From Bathymodiolus brooksi (Eukaryota; Mollusca; Bivalvia; Mytilida; Modiolidae): a stretch of DNA of 64,000 nucleotides. Position 1 is the first letter of the stretch. Each line of letters starts with the position of its first letter. The translations under genes were made by a program, and so were the position numbers. Where the stretch lies: assembly GCA_963680875.1 (NCBI GenBank), contig OY804579.1:19453804-19517803 (forward strand), written 5' to 3'. The notes below the pieces were generated by a model. The model searched no databases. It was not told the DNA's origin and saw only the letters and a list, made by a program, of their open reading frames with translations. Below are positions 48,562 to 59,324 of this stretch, one piece after another.

Positions 48562-48640
48562 CGTGTGTGTGTGTGGGGGGGGGGGGGGGGGGTGGATGGA
48601 GGGGTTTTGTTCGTGCGTGCGTGCATGTGTGTTTGAGACA
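48562..48640. repeat. GT-rich and poly-G simple sequence
   Basis: GTGTGTGTGTG is followed by about 19 G, then GGATGGAGG and GTGCGTGCGTGCATG. Gly- or Pro-rich frames on either strand come from this run. Confidence 0.95.
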
Positions 48641-48759
48641 GGATAATGCTACTTATGAAAGGGAAATAGTCTATTAAAATGTACATTGTAATTACGTTTG
48701 TTAAAAATTCGGCAGTCTTGTCTTGTTTTAGTGACACTGTCATGTACTTGTGTGCTAGA

Positions 48760-51157
48760 TGTATCGAGTTTACCTTTCTACGGTTTTTTCTGTTGACTTT
48801 TGGGACTGTATCGAGTTTACCTTTCTACGGTTTTTTCTGTTGACTTTTGGGAGTGTATCGAGTTTACCTTTCTACGGTTTTTTCTGTTGACTTTTGGGAC
48901 TGTATCGAGTTTACCTTTCTACGGTTTTTTCTGTTGACTTTTGGGACTGTATCGAGTTTACCTTTCTACGGTTTTTTCTGTTGACTTTTGGGACTGTATC
49001 GAGTTTACCTTTCTACGGTTTTTTCTGTTGACTTTTGGGACTGTATCGAGTTTACCGTTCTACGGTTTTTTCTGTTGACTTTTGGGACTGTATCGAGTTT
49101 ACCTTTCTACGGTTTTTTCTGTTGACTTTTGGGACTGTATCGAGTTTACCTTTCTACGGTTTTTTCTGTTGACTTTTGGGACTGTATCGAGTTTACCTTT
49201 CTACGGTTTTTTTCTGTTGACTTTTGGGACTGTATCGAGTTTACCTTTCTACGGTTTTTTCTATTGACTTTTGGGACTGTTCCGAGTTTACCTTTCTATG
49301 GTTTTTTCTGTTGACTTTTGGGACTGTATCGAGTTTGCCTTTCTACGGTTTTTTCTGTTGACTTTTGAGAGTGTATCGAGTTTACCTTTCTACGGTTTTT
49401 TCTGTTGACTTTTGGGACTGTTCCGAGTTTGCCTTTCTACGGTTTTTTTCTGTTGACTTTTGGGACTGTATCGAGTTTACCTTTCTACGGTTTTTTCTGT
49501 TGACTTTTGGGACTGTATCGAGTTTACCTTTCTACGGTTTTTTCTGTTGACTTTTGGGACTGTTCCGAGATTACCTTTCTACGGTTTTTTCTGTTGACTT
49601 TTGGGACTGTATCGAGTTTACCTTTCTACGGTTTTTTCTGTTGACTTTTGGGACTGTATCGAGTTTACCTTTCTACGGTTTTTTCTGTTGACTTTTGGGA
49701 GTGTATCGAGTTTACCTTTCTACGGTTTTTTCTGTTGACTTTTGGGACTGTATCGAGTTTACCTTTCTACGGTTTTTTCTGTTGACTTTTGGGACTGTAT
49801 CGAGTTTGCCTTTCTACGGTTTTTTCTGTTGACTTTTGGGACTGTATCGAGTTTACCTTTCTACGGTTTTTTCTGTTGACTTTTGGGACTGTATCGAGTT
49901 TACCTTTCTACGGTTTTTTCTGTTGACTTTTGGGACTGTATCGAGCTTACCTTTCTACGGTTTTTTCTATTGACTTTTGGGACTGTATTGAGTTTACCTT
50001 TCTACGGTTTTTTCTGTTGACTTTTGGGAGTGTATCGAGTTTACCTTTCTACGGTTTTTTCTGGTGACTTTTGGGACTGTATCGAGTTTACCTTTCTACG
50101 GTTTTTTCTGTTGACTTTTGGGACTGTTCCGAGTTTACCTTTCTACGGTTTTTTCTATTGAATTTTGGGACTGTTCCGAGTTTACCTTTCTACGTTTTTT
50201 CTGTTGACTTTTGGGACTGTTCCGAGTTTACCTTTCTACGTTTTTTCTGTTGACTTTTGGGACTGTATCGAGTTTACCTTTCTACGGTTTTTTCTGTTGA
50301 CTTTTGGGACTGTATTGAGTTTACCTTTCTACGGTTTTTTCTGTTGACTTTTGGGACTGTATCGAGATTACCTCTCTACGGTTTTTTCTGTTGACTTTTG
50401 GGACTGTATCGAGTTTGCCTTTCTACGGTTTTTTCTATTGACTTTTGGGACTGTATCGAGTTTACCTTTCTACGGTTTTTTCTGTTGACTTTTGGGACTG
50501 TATCGAGTTTACCTTTCTACGGTTTTTTCTATTGACTTTTGGGACTGTATCGAGTTTACCTTTCTACGGTTTTTTCTGTTGACTGTTGGGACTGTATCGA
50601 GTTTACCTTTCTACGGTTTTTTCTGTTGACTTTTGGGACTGTATCGAGTTTACCTTTCTACGGTTTTTTCTGTTGACTTTTTGGACTGTATCGAGTTTAC
50701 ATTTCTACGGTTTTTTCTGTTGACTTTTGGGACTGTATCGAGTTTACCTTTCTACGGTTTTTTCTGTTGACTTTTGGTACTGTATCGAATTTACCTTTCT
50801 ACGGGTTTTTTTGTTGACTTTTGGGACTGTATCGAGTTTACCTTTCTACGGTTTTTTCTGTTGACTTTTGGGACTGTATCGAGTTTACCTTTCTACGGTT
50901 TTTTCTGTTGACTTTTGGGAGTGTATCGAGTTTACCTTTCTACGGTTTTTTCTGTTGACTTTTGGGACTGTATCGAGTTTACCTTTCTACGGTTTTTTCT
51001 GTTGACTTTTGGGACTGTATCGAGTTTACCTTTCTACGGTTTTTTCTGTTGACTTTTTGGACTGTATCGAGTTTACCTTTCTACGGTTTTTTCTGTTGAC
51101 TTTTGGGATTGTATCGAGTTTACCTTTCTACGGTTTTTTGGGACTGTATCGAGTTTG
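48760..51157. repeat. 47-bp tandem array, about 51 units
   Basis: The unit is TGTATCGAGTTTACCTTTCT followed by ACGGTTTTTTCTGTTGACTT and TTGGGAC, 47 bp, starting at 48760 and 48807 and onward. Shared variants include TGTTCCGAG, GGGAGTG, GTTTGCC and 46- or 48-bp units with one T lost or gained in the T-run. The last units shrink (ACGGTTTTTTGGGACTG at 51131) and the array fades into unique T-rich DNA at about 51157. Short Phe/Leu-rich frames repeat with it and are not genes. Confidence 0.98.
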
Positions 51158-51324
51158 TTTTTCCTTTTATTTTCTTTTAAGATTTTTCTGTCATTTTCAA
51201 AACTTGTTTACATCGTTTACAATGATAATTAAGTATTTTATTTTGTTCATAGCACAAACGTTATGTTTCTGCTTACTCAACTGTTGGTTTGCTAAATCTA
51301 CGTCTTTTTTTAATCTATTACAAT

Positions 51325-51578
51325 GAGCGAGTGAGTGATTGCCGTTTAACGCCATATCAGGCCGAAAACAAATAACATTTTGATGAGATGATGGCAATTT
51401 CTAACTCGACACGCCAGCTGGATTTTAATAGTACTAGTTAATGGATAGACATGTCGCTACACCCCCGACTCTGAACCAAGCACTCTTTGCTCTTAGTCCT
51501 TATGGCAGAGTGCTCAGCTGAGAAGCAGCTAATACAAATTAGATGCTAACCATTACACACCGAAGCGATCATGTTGTT
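51325..51578 (-). mobile_element. tRNA-derived SINE of a second family
   Basis: The minus strand begins GGTGTGTAATGGTTAGCATC (A-box-like, complement of about 51549-51568). The B-box-like GGTTCAGAGTC follows (complement of about 51468-51478). It ends with ATGGCGTTAAACGGCAATCA and a CACTCACTCGCTC tail (complement of 51325-51355). The head differs from the 19.5-kb SINE, but both end in GGCGTTAAAC, consistent with mobilisation by the same LINE. No clear target duplication was found. Confidence 0.7.
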
Positions 51579-51579
51579 A

Positions 51580-51980
51580 ATACGACTGAAGTTTGATTAT
51601 CGTGTGTTAACTGTGTCGAAAAAAAGTATATTTAGTTTTTTTGTCATGAATCGTGAGATTTTTTGTCGATTATGGCGAAATTCTCTTCAGAATGTTTTGA
51701 CATTTTAGCTAATGTTAGAATGACAATATAAAATACCACTTATTCGACTTCAAAAAATGTATTTGCTGGCATTGATGCACAGTCAGAGTGAAACAAAAGT
51801 GTAATTGAAATCTGAATAAGAAGAACTTACTGTGTCAATCGACATATTCATCATTGCCATGAAATTAAACACCACCAATCATGCCTTTGATAAATGTGAA
51901 AACAGTCCATATTCTTGAATGGCTGTTTTATATAATTCCAGAACACTAACTATTGTCTTCCGTGAGTTTTTATTGGACTT
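51580..51980. other. No gene seen
   Basis: AT-rich, with no repeat or frame of note. Confidence 0.5.
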
Positions 51981-51984
51981 GTAA

Positions 51985-52050
51985 AAACAGTAACACGACG
52001 CTTGCCACAAATTGAGCAGGAATTGTTTGTCCTTCCGGAGTACACTCTTT
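51985..52050 (+). mobile_element. Dispersed repeat family R1, fragment
   Basis: AACAGTAACACGACGCTTGC, CACAAATTGAGCAGGAATTG and CCTTCCGGAG match the R1 region (GTAACAAGACGGGTGCCACA, GTCGAGCAGAAACTG, CTTCCGG at 52456-52508). The fragment sits in front of a tRNA-like head. Confidence 0.55.
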
Positions 52051-52051
52051 T

Positions 52052-52132
52052 GTTTGACCCGAACAGGGGCAGGAACCCACGATCTACCGCACTCTAGGCG
52101 AGCACACTAACCATTACACTACCGATGGTGTT
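52052..52132 (-). mobile_element. tRNA-like head of a SINE
   Basis: The minus strand reads GGTAGTGTAATGGTTAGTGT (A box), GCTCGCCTAGAGTGCGG and ATCGTGGGTTCCTGCCCC (B box). The spacing is that of a tRNA gene, and the stems are only partly complementary. It is a pol III-type SINE head rather than a working tRNA: there is no clean cloverleaf, and the T arm has GGTTCCTGCCC instead of GGTTCRANYCC. Confidence 0.6.
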
Positions 52133-52267
52133 TGAACTTGTCGTTCAAATTAGCATTCTGCTACGGATATATGTGGTATCTGTGTCACAAATTACCACGG
52201 ATATGTTCCGTTGTCGTATTCGCCATTCGGGCCATTCCGCATTCATGACTTGTATGTAAACGGTAGA

Positions 52268-52375
52268 GAAACCCGGACGGCAATCCAGAGACACTGGCAA
52301 CATAGGTCATACAAGATATATGACGAAGACAAACAAAACTTATCGCACAATACAACGCAGCAGAGAAAACTAAGA
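52268..52375 (+). mobile_element. Dispersed repeat family R2, fragment
   Basis: GGCAATCCAGAGACACTGGC, AACATAGGTCATACAAG and GACGAAGACAAACAAAAC match R2 copies at 30.45 and 59.88 kb in order. Confidence 0.6.
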
Positions 52376-52438
52376 AGATGAACAATGCGGATCCAACCTA
52401 AAAACTTGCAAAAGATAAGCAAATTCTGCCTCTTATAA

Positions 52439-52611
52439 GTCACCATCGTGTAACAATAGTAACAAGACGGGTGCCACATGTCGAGCAGAAACTGTTACTC
52501 TTCCGGAACAGCTATGTTCACCCCCAGATTTTAGTGGGGTTCTTGTAGCTCGATCTTTAGTTTTCTGTGTATTAATTTGAAGATTGTTGTTTGTCCTTTT
52601 GTCCTTTTGGC
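52439..52611 (+). mobile_element. R1 element: the left flank that hosts the 59-bp array
   Basis: GTAACAAGACGGGTGCCACA, CTTCCGGAACAGC, TCACCCCCAGATTTTAGTGG, GCTCGATCTTTAG and GATTGTTGTTTGTCC are the R1 sequence in the same order as the long copies at 29.19 and 32.56 kb (reverse complement). At the point where R1 continues with GGCCATTGT...GGTATC, this copy enters the tandem array. It leaves it at 56859 with TTAAACTTTTC, which corresponds to the TTCAAACTCTTC that follows GGTA in other copies. Confidence 0.85.
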
Positions 52612-55600
52612 CATTGTATTTTCTGTCCTTCGATTTACGGCTTCTGATTACCACTTTGGTATCTTGTGGCCATTGTATTGTCTGTCCTTCTTCGATTTAC
52701 GGCTTCTGATTACCACTTTGGTATCTTGTGGCCATTGTATTGTCTGTCCTTCGATTTACGGCTTCTGGTTACCTCTTTGGTATCTTGTGGCCATTGTATT
52801 GTCTGTCCTTCGATTAATGGCTTCTGATTACCACTTTGGTATCTTGTGGCCATTGTATTGTCTGTCCTTCTTCGATTTACGGCTTCTGATTACCACTTTG
52901 GTATCTTGTGGCCATTGTATTGTCTGTCCTTCTTCGATTTACGGCTTCTGATTACCACTTTGGTATCTTGTGGCCATTGTATTGTCTGTCCTTCGATTTA
53001 CGGCTTCTGATTACCACTTTGGTATCTTGTGGCCATTGTATTGTCTGTCCTTCGATTTACGGCTTCTGATTACCTCTTTGGTATCTTGTGGCCATTGTAT
53101 TGTCTGTCCTTCGATTTATGGCTTCTGATTACCACTTTGGTATCTTGTGGCCATTGTATTGTCTGTCCTTCGATTTACGGCTTCTGATTACCTCTTTGGT
53201 ATCTTGTGGCCATTGTATTGTCTGTCCTTCGATTTATGGCTTCTGATTACCACTTTGGTATCTTGTGGCCATTGTATTGTCTGTCCTTCGATTTACGGCT
53301 TCTGATTACCACTTTGGTATCTTGTGGCCATTGTATTGTCTGTCCTTCGATTTACGGCTTCTGATTACCACTTTGGTATCTTGTGGCCATTGTATTGTCT
53401 GTCCTTCGATTTACGGCTTCTGATTACCTCTTTGGTATCTTGTGGCCATTGTATTGTCTGTCCTTCGATTTACGGTTCTGATTACCTCTTTGGTATCTTG
53501 TGGCCATTGTATTGTCTGTCCTTCGATTTACGGTTCTGATTACCTCTTTGGTATCTTGTGGCCATTGTATTGTCTGTCCTTCGATTTACGGCTTCTGATT
53601 ACCTCTTTGGTATCTTGTGGCCATTGTATTGTCTGTCCTTCGATTTACGGTTCTGATTACCTCTTTGGTATCTTGTGGCCATTGTATTGTCTGTCCTTCG
53701 ATTTACGGCTTCTGATTACCTCTTTGGTATCTTGTGGCCATTGTATTGTCTGTCCTTCGATTTACGGCTTCTGATTACCTCTTTGGTATCTTGTGGCCAT
53801 TGTATTTTCTGTCCTTCGATTTACGGCTTCTGATTACCTCTTTGGTATCTTGTGGCCATTGTATTTTCTGTCCTTCGATTTACGGCTTCTGATTACCTCT
53901 TTGGTATCTTGTGGCCATTGTATTTTCTGTCCTTCGATTTACGGCTTCTGATTACCTCTTTGGTATCTTGTGGCCATTGTATTGTCTGTCCTTCGATTTA
54001 CGGCTTCTGATTACCTCTTTGGTATCTTGTGGCCATTGTATTGTCTGTCCTTCGATTTACGGCTTCTGATTACCTCTTTGGTATCTTGTGGCCATTGTAT
54101 TGTCTGTCCTTCGATTTACGGCTTCTGATTACCTCTTTGGTATCTTGTGGCCATTGTATTTTCTGTCCTTCGATTTACGGCTTCTGATTACCTCTTTGGT
54201 ATCTTGTGGCCATTGTATTGTCTGTCCTTCGATTTACGGCTTCTGATTACCTCTTTGGTATCTTGTGGCCATTGTATTTTCTGTCCTTCGATTTACGGCT
54301 TCTGATTACCTCTTTGGTATCTTGTGGCCATTGTATTTTCTGTCCTTCGATTTACGGCTTCTGATTACCTCTTTGGTATCTTGTGGCCATTGTATTGTCT
54401 GTCCTTCGATTTACGGCTTCTGATTACCTCTTTGGTATCTTGTGGCCATTGTATTGTCTGTCCTTCGATTTACGGCTTCTGATTACCTCTTTGGTATCTT
54501 GTGGCCATTGTATTGTCTGTCCTTCGATTTACGGCTTCTGATTACCTCTTTGGTATCTTGTGGCCATTGTATTGTCTGTCCTTCGATTTACGGTTCTGAT
54601 TACCTCTTTGGTATCTTGTGGCCATTGTATTGTCTGTCCTTCGATTTACGGCTTCTGATTACCTCTTTGGTATCTTGTGGCCATTGTATTGTCTGTCCTT
54701 CGATTTACGGCTTCTGATTACCTCTTTGGTATCTTGTGGCCATTGTATTTTCTGTCCTTCGATTTACGGCTTCTGATTACCTCTTTGGTATCTTGTGGCC
54801 ATTGTATTGTCTGTCCTTCGATTTACGGCTTCTGATTACCTCTTTGGTATCTTGTGGCCATTGTATTTTCTGTCCTTCGATTTACGGCTTCTGATTACCT
54901 CTTTGGTATCTTGTGGCCATTGTATTGTCTGTCCTTCGATTTACGGCTTCTGATTACCTCTTTGGTATCTTGTGGCCATTGTATTGTCTGTCCTTCGATT
55001 TACGGCTTCTGATTACCTCTTTGGTATCTTGTGGCCATTGTATTGTCTGTCCTTCGATTAATGGCTTCTGATTACCACTTTGGTATCTTGTGGCCATTGT
55101 ATTGTCTGTCCTTCTTCGATTTACGGCTTCTGATTACCACTTTGGTATCTTGTGGCCATTGTATTGTCTGTCCTTCTTCGATTTACGGCTTCTGATTACC
55201 ACTTTGGTATCTTGTGGCCATTGTATTGTCTGTCCTTCGATTTACGGCTTCTGATTACCACTTTGGTATCTTGTGGCCATTGTATTGTCTGTCCTTCGAT
55301 TTACGGCTTCTGATTACCTCTTTGGTATCTTGTGGCCATTGTATTGTCTGTCCTTCGATTTATGGCTTCTGATTACCACTTTGGTATCTTGTGGCCATTG
55401 TATTGTCTGTCCTTCGATTTACGGCTTCTGATTACCTCTTTGGTATCTTGTGGCCATTGTATTGTCTGTCCTTCGATTTATGGCTTCTGATTACCACTTT
55501 GGTATCTTGTGGCCATTGTATTGTCTGTCCTTCGATTTACGGCTTCTGATTACCACTTTGGTATCTTGTGGCCATTGTATTGTCTGTCCTTCGATTTACG

Positions 55601-56859
55601 GCTTCTGATTACCACTTTGGTATCTTGTGGCCATTGTATTGTCTGTCCTTCGATTTACGGCTTCTGATTACCTCTTTGGTATCTTGTGGCCATTGTATTG
55701 TCTGTCCTTCGATTTACGGTTCTGATTACCTCTTTGGTATCTTGTGGCCATTGTATTGTCTGTCCTTCGATTTACGGCTTCTGATTACCACTTTGGTATC
55801 TTGTGGCCATTGTATTGTCTGTCCTTCGATTTACGGTTCTGATTACCTCTTTGGTATCTTGTGGCCATTGTATTGTCTGTCCTTCGATTTACGGCTTCTG
55901 ATTACCTCTTTGGTATCTTGTGGCCATTGTATTGTCTGTCCTTCGATTTACGGTTCTGATTACCTCTTTGGTATCTTGTGGCCATTGTATTGTCTGTCCT
56001 TCGATTTACGGCTTCTGATTACCTCTTTGGTATCTTGTGGCCATTGTATTGTCTGTCCTTCGATTTACGGCTTCTGATTACCTCTTTGGTATCTTGTGGC
56101 CATTGTATTTTCTGTCCTTCGATTTACGGCTTCTGACTACCTCTTTGGTATCTTGTGGCCATTGTATTGTCTGTCCTTCGATTTACGGCTTCTGATTACC
56201 TCTTTGGTATCTTGTGGCCATTGTATTGTCTGTCCTTCGATTTACGGCTTCTGATTACCTCTTTGGTATCTTGTGGCCATTGTATTGTCTGTCCTTCGAT
56301 TTACGGCTTCTGATTACCTCTTTGGTATCTTGTGGCCATTGTATTGTCTGTCCTTCGATTTACGGCTTCTGATTACCTCTTTGGTATCTTGTGGCCATTG
56401 TATTGTCTGTCCTTCGATTTACGGCTTCTGATTACCTCTTTGGTATCTTGTGGCCATTGTATTTTCTGTCCTTCGATTTACGGCTTCTGATTACCTCTTT
56501 GGTATCTTGTGGCCATTGTATTGTCTGTCCTTCGATTTACGGCTTCTGATTACCTCTTTGGTATCTTGTGGCCATTGTATTTTCTGTCCTTCGATTTACG
56601 GCTTCTGATTACCTCTTTGGTATCTTGTGGCCATTGTATTGTCTGTCCTTCGATTTACGGCTTCTGATTACCTCTTTGGTATCTTGTGGCCATTGTATTG
56701 TCTGTCCTTCGATTTACGGTTCTGATTACCACTTTGGTATCTTGTGGCCATTGTATTGTCTGTCCTTCGATTTACGGCTTCTGATTACCTCTTTGGTATC
56801 TTGTGGCCATTGTATTGTCTGTCCTTTGATTTACGGTTCTGATTACCTCTTTGGTATCT
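52611..56859. repeat. 59-bp tandem array (about 72 units) inside an R1 element
   Basis: The unit comprises TTGTGGCCATTGTATTGTCT, GTCCTTCGATTTACGGCTTC and TGATTACCTCTTTGGTATC, 59 bp. Variants include ACCACTTTGG or ACCTCTTTGG, 58-bp units (ACGGTTCTG) and 62-bp units with an extra TTC (CCTTCTTCG). A block starting with the rare CGATTAATGG at 52811 is repeated at 55055 (offset 2244 bp, about 38 units), together with the 62-bp units that follow. Frames of up to 169 codons reading Leu/Ile/Cys-rich repeats stay open because 59-bp units cycle through all three frames. They are artefacts. Confidence 0.97.
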
Positions 56860-56869
56860 TAAACTTTTC

Positions 56870-57660
56870 TTTTTCTCTGTCTATCTCTTACGACGTTAGG
56901 TTTCATGAAAGTAACTTTTTTCCCTTTGTCATGCATGTTGTTATGTTTATTTATGTTCTGTGTATTGCTGTACTTACACAGTAAGGATAATCACTTTGGA
57001 TGTCGACTTCTGATATCCCCCTTGCACTTTATTTAATAATTACTGAAATGTTACATTATATTATATTATATAATTTCAATAACGATTGCTTAATAAATTG
57101 CTTGAAATAATTCATTTGATCAGAGAACATGCAATTTATTTGTTAATGGAATTAATTAACGGTTAAATGAGCTGTGTCTGGTATGACGGACATTATTTCA
57201 ATGTCTGATAAACATCTATTATTTTGTCAGTCAGTTTTTTTTATGTGGTAATTGTTACTGATACAAAATGTTACATGTTAATGTATTCTATCATTGTTTG
57301 TCCTAAGCTATGTTGATTCTACTTGATATTGCATAATACACACGAGAAAAGTAAATTAATATTTTCAACACAAAAAATCTCTCAAACAAAGTACATCACT
57401 TGAATATATTTGAAAAAATGGGTCATCTAGATTAATTGTCTAATTATTACAAACGTATTTCCGTAATTAAAACCGCCATCACATAGTGTTTTATGTCAAA
57501 TCTCCGTGATATTTTGTCTTTATGTTCATGTACTTTACTGTAGTTTTGTTAATCTGGTTTTGTAATTGCTAGTGTCATTCTATTTATAGATTTTTACCCT
57601 AAATATGTGCAGAAATGGCTCTATTATGATTCATGTGTGATCTGCATTTAACTTTTATCT
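56870..57660. other. No gene seen; AT-rich
   Basis: Non-repetitive AT-rich sequence without a convincing frame. Confidence 0.6.
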
Positions 57661-57667
57661 TTTACAT

Positions 57668-57905
57668 GTAGAAACCCGAGGCTCTATAACTTCCTTGTCG
57701 CCAACAGTTCTCCTTCAAGAACATCCTGATAGAAACTATAGTACTATCTTAATAAAAACGTAGATATCAAGTTTAGTGCTCACGGCGCCTTTCTAGAATA
57801 ACCTTCATCAGGTACGCTCAAAGTCGAAATGTTGGAAAACATAATAATTTAAAAAGTTTTAGGAACTGTAAATTTCAATAACAAATATATCTAATAAACC
57901 ATACC
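57668..57905 (+). mobile_element. R3-linked composite repeat: single-copy version of the 22-bp unit, then R3
   Basis: TAGAAACCCGAGGCTCTATA, ACTTCCTTGTCGCCAACAGT, TCTCCTTCAAGAACATCCTG and ATAGAAACTATAGTACTATC match, in order, the left flank, one repeat unit and the right flank of the 22-bp array at 58.74-59.37 kb. Next come AAAACGTAGATATCAAGTTT, GCTCACGGCGCCTTTCTAG and TTCATCAGGTACGCTCAAAG, which is R3. GTTTTAGGAACTGTAAATTT then leads to the 74-bp array. Confidence 0.7.
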
Positions 57906-58583
57906 AGTGCCGAATCACTGACTACTGGGCAGATGATACCCTTGGGGACTAATAATCCATCAGCAGAGGTATCTACACAGTGATAGTAACACTGACTACT
58001 GGGCAGATGATACCCTCGGGGACTAATAATCCACCAGCAGAGGTATCTACACAGTGATAGAAGCACTGACTACTGGGCGGATGATACCCTTGGGGACTAA
58101 TAATCCATCAGCAGAGGTATCGACTCAGTGATAGAAGCACTGACTACTGGGCGGATGATACCCTTGGGGACTATTAATCCATCAGCAGAGGTATCGACTC
58201 AGTGATAGAAGCACTGACTACTGGGCGGATGATACCCTCGGGGACTAATAATCCATCAGCAGAGGTATCGTCTCAGTGATAGAAGCACTGACTACTGGGC
58301 GGATGATACCCTCGGGGACTAATAATCCATCAGCAGAGGTATCGACTCAGTGATAGAAGCACTGACTACTGGGCGGATGATACCCTCGGGGACTAATAAT
58401 CCATCAGCAGAGGTATCGACTCAGTGATAGAAGCACTGACTACTGGGCGGATGATACCCTCGGGGACTAATAATCCATCAGCAGAGGTATCGACTCAGTG
58501 ATAGAAGCACTGACTACTGGGCGGATGATACCCTCGGGGACTAATAATCCATCAGCAGAGGTATCGACCAAGTGATAGTAATA
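57905..58583. repeat. 74-bp tandem array, 9 units
   Basis: CTGACTACTGGGC starts at 57918, 57992, 58066, 58140, 58214, 58288, 58362, 58436 and 58510, exactly 74 bp apart. Each unit also contains GATGATACCCT(T/C)GGGGACT and CATCAGCAGAGGTATC. The first two units have CTACACAG where later ones have CGACTCAG. R3 sequence lies on both sides (GTAGATATC at 57769 and 58586). The short minus-strand frame with VPKGIICPVVS is part of the repeat. The unit itself resembles dispersed DNA I associate with mussels (AGCAGAGGTATCGACTCAGTG), unchecked. Confidence 0.95.
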
Positions 58584-58626
58584 AAAACGTAGATATCTAA
58601 TTCAGTGAGCACGGTGCGTTTCTGGA
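58584..58626 (+). mobile_element. Dispersed repeat family R3, fragment
   Basis: AAAACGTAGATATCTAATTC and GTGAGCACGGTGCGTTTCTG equal the start of R3 at 57765 and 24915. The rest of R3 is replaced by a reverse-transcriptase fragment. Confidence 0.7.
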
Positions 58627-58627
58627 T

Positions 58628-58722
58628 AGATCTAATACATATACACGTGCACCTAAGATGTTGTAACATATAGATGAAAAGTTCACATTGGAAAATTTGA
58701 TGTCATCTCTCTTGTCCTGCAG
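58628..58722 (-). pseudogene. Reverse-transcriptase C-terminal fragment, left copy
   Basis: The minus strand encodes LQDKRDDIKFSNVNF, then SSICYNILGARVYVLD, over about 31 codons. It matches the right copy at 59371-59466 with several substitutions (LQDKRDDIKFSIVNF, PSICSNMLGAPVDVLD). The two copies are direct repeats 744 bp apart and bracket the 22-bp array. Confidence 0.6.
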
Positions 58723-58744
58723 AAGTAAACACCTGGATCTCTAG

Positions 58745-59315
58745 CTACCTTGTCAGCAGTACTCTCCTACCTTGTCAGCAGTACTCTCCTACCTTGTCAG
58801 CAGTACTCTCCTACCTTGTCATCAGTACTCTCCTACCTTGTCATCAGTACTCTCCTACCTTGTCAGCAATACTCTCCTACCTTGTCAGCAGAACTCTCCT
58901 ACCTGTCAGCAGTACTCTCCTACCTTGTCATCAGTACTCTCCTACCTTGTCATCAGTACTCTCCTACCTTGTCATCAGTACTCTCCTACCTTGTCAGCAG
59001 TACTCTCCTATCTTGTCAGCAGTACTCTCCTACCTTGTCATCAGTACTCTCCTACCTTGTCATCAGTACTCTCCTACCTTGTCAGCAGTACTCTCCTACC
59101 TTGTCAGCAGTACTCTCCTATCTTGTCAGCAGTACTCTCCTACCTTGTCATCAGTACTCTCCTACCTTGTCAGCAGTACTCTCCTACCTTGTCAGCAGTA
59201 CTCTCCTACCTTGTCAGCAGTACTCTCCTACCTTGTCAGCAGTACTCTCCTACCTTGTCAGCAGTACTCTCCTACCTTGTCAGCAGTACTCTCCTACCTT
59301 GTCAGCAGTACTCTC
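58745..59315. repeat. 22-bp tandem array, 26 units
   Basis: CTACCTTGTCAGCAGTACTC plus TC (22 bp) repeats from 58745 to 59315. The total, 571 bp, is 26 units with one base lost (CTACCTGTCAG near 58901). Units alternate between GTCAGCAG and GTCATCAG in groups. All three plus-strand frames stay open because 22 x 3 = 66. The 179-, 214- and 276-codon frames reading Leu/Ser/Tyr/Pro repeats are artefacts. Confidence 0.98.
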
Positions 59316-59324
59316 TTTTCAAGA

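Noticed and set aside
52052..52132. Functional tRNA gene
   Set aside because: A- and B-box-like elements are present, but the arms do not fold cleanly and the T-loop is abnormal. It sits among SINE and R1 pieces.
52577..56984. Several Leu/Ile/Cys-rich frames up to 169 codons in the 59-bp array
   Set aside because: The same peptide repeats are shared by all units, with no start context, and the array is an expansion of non-coding R1.
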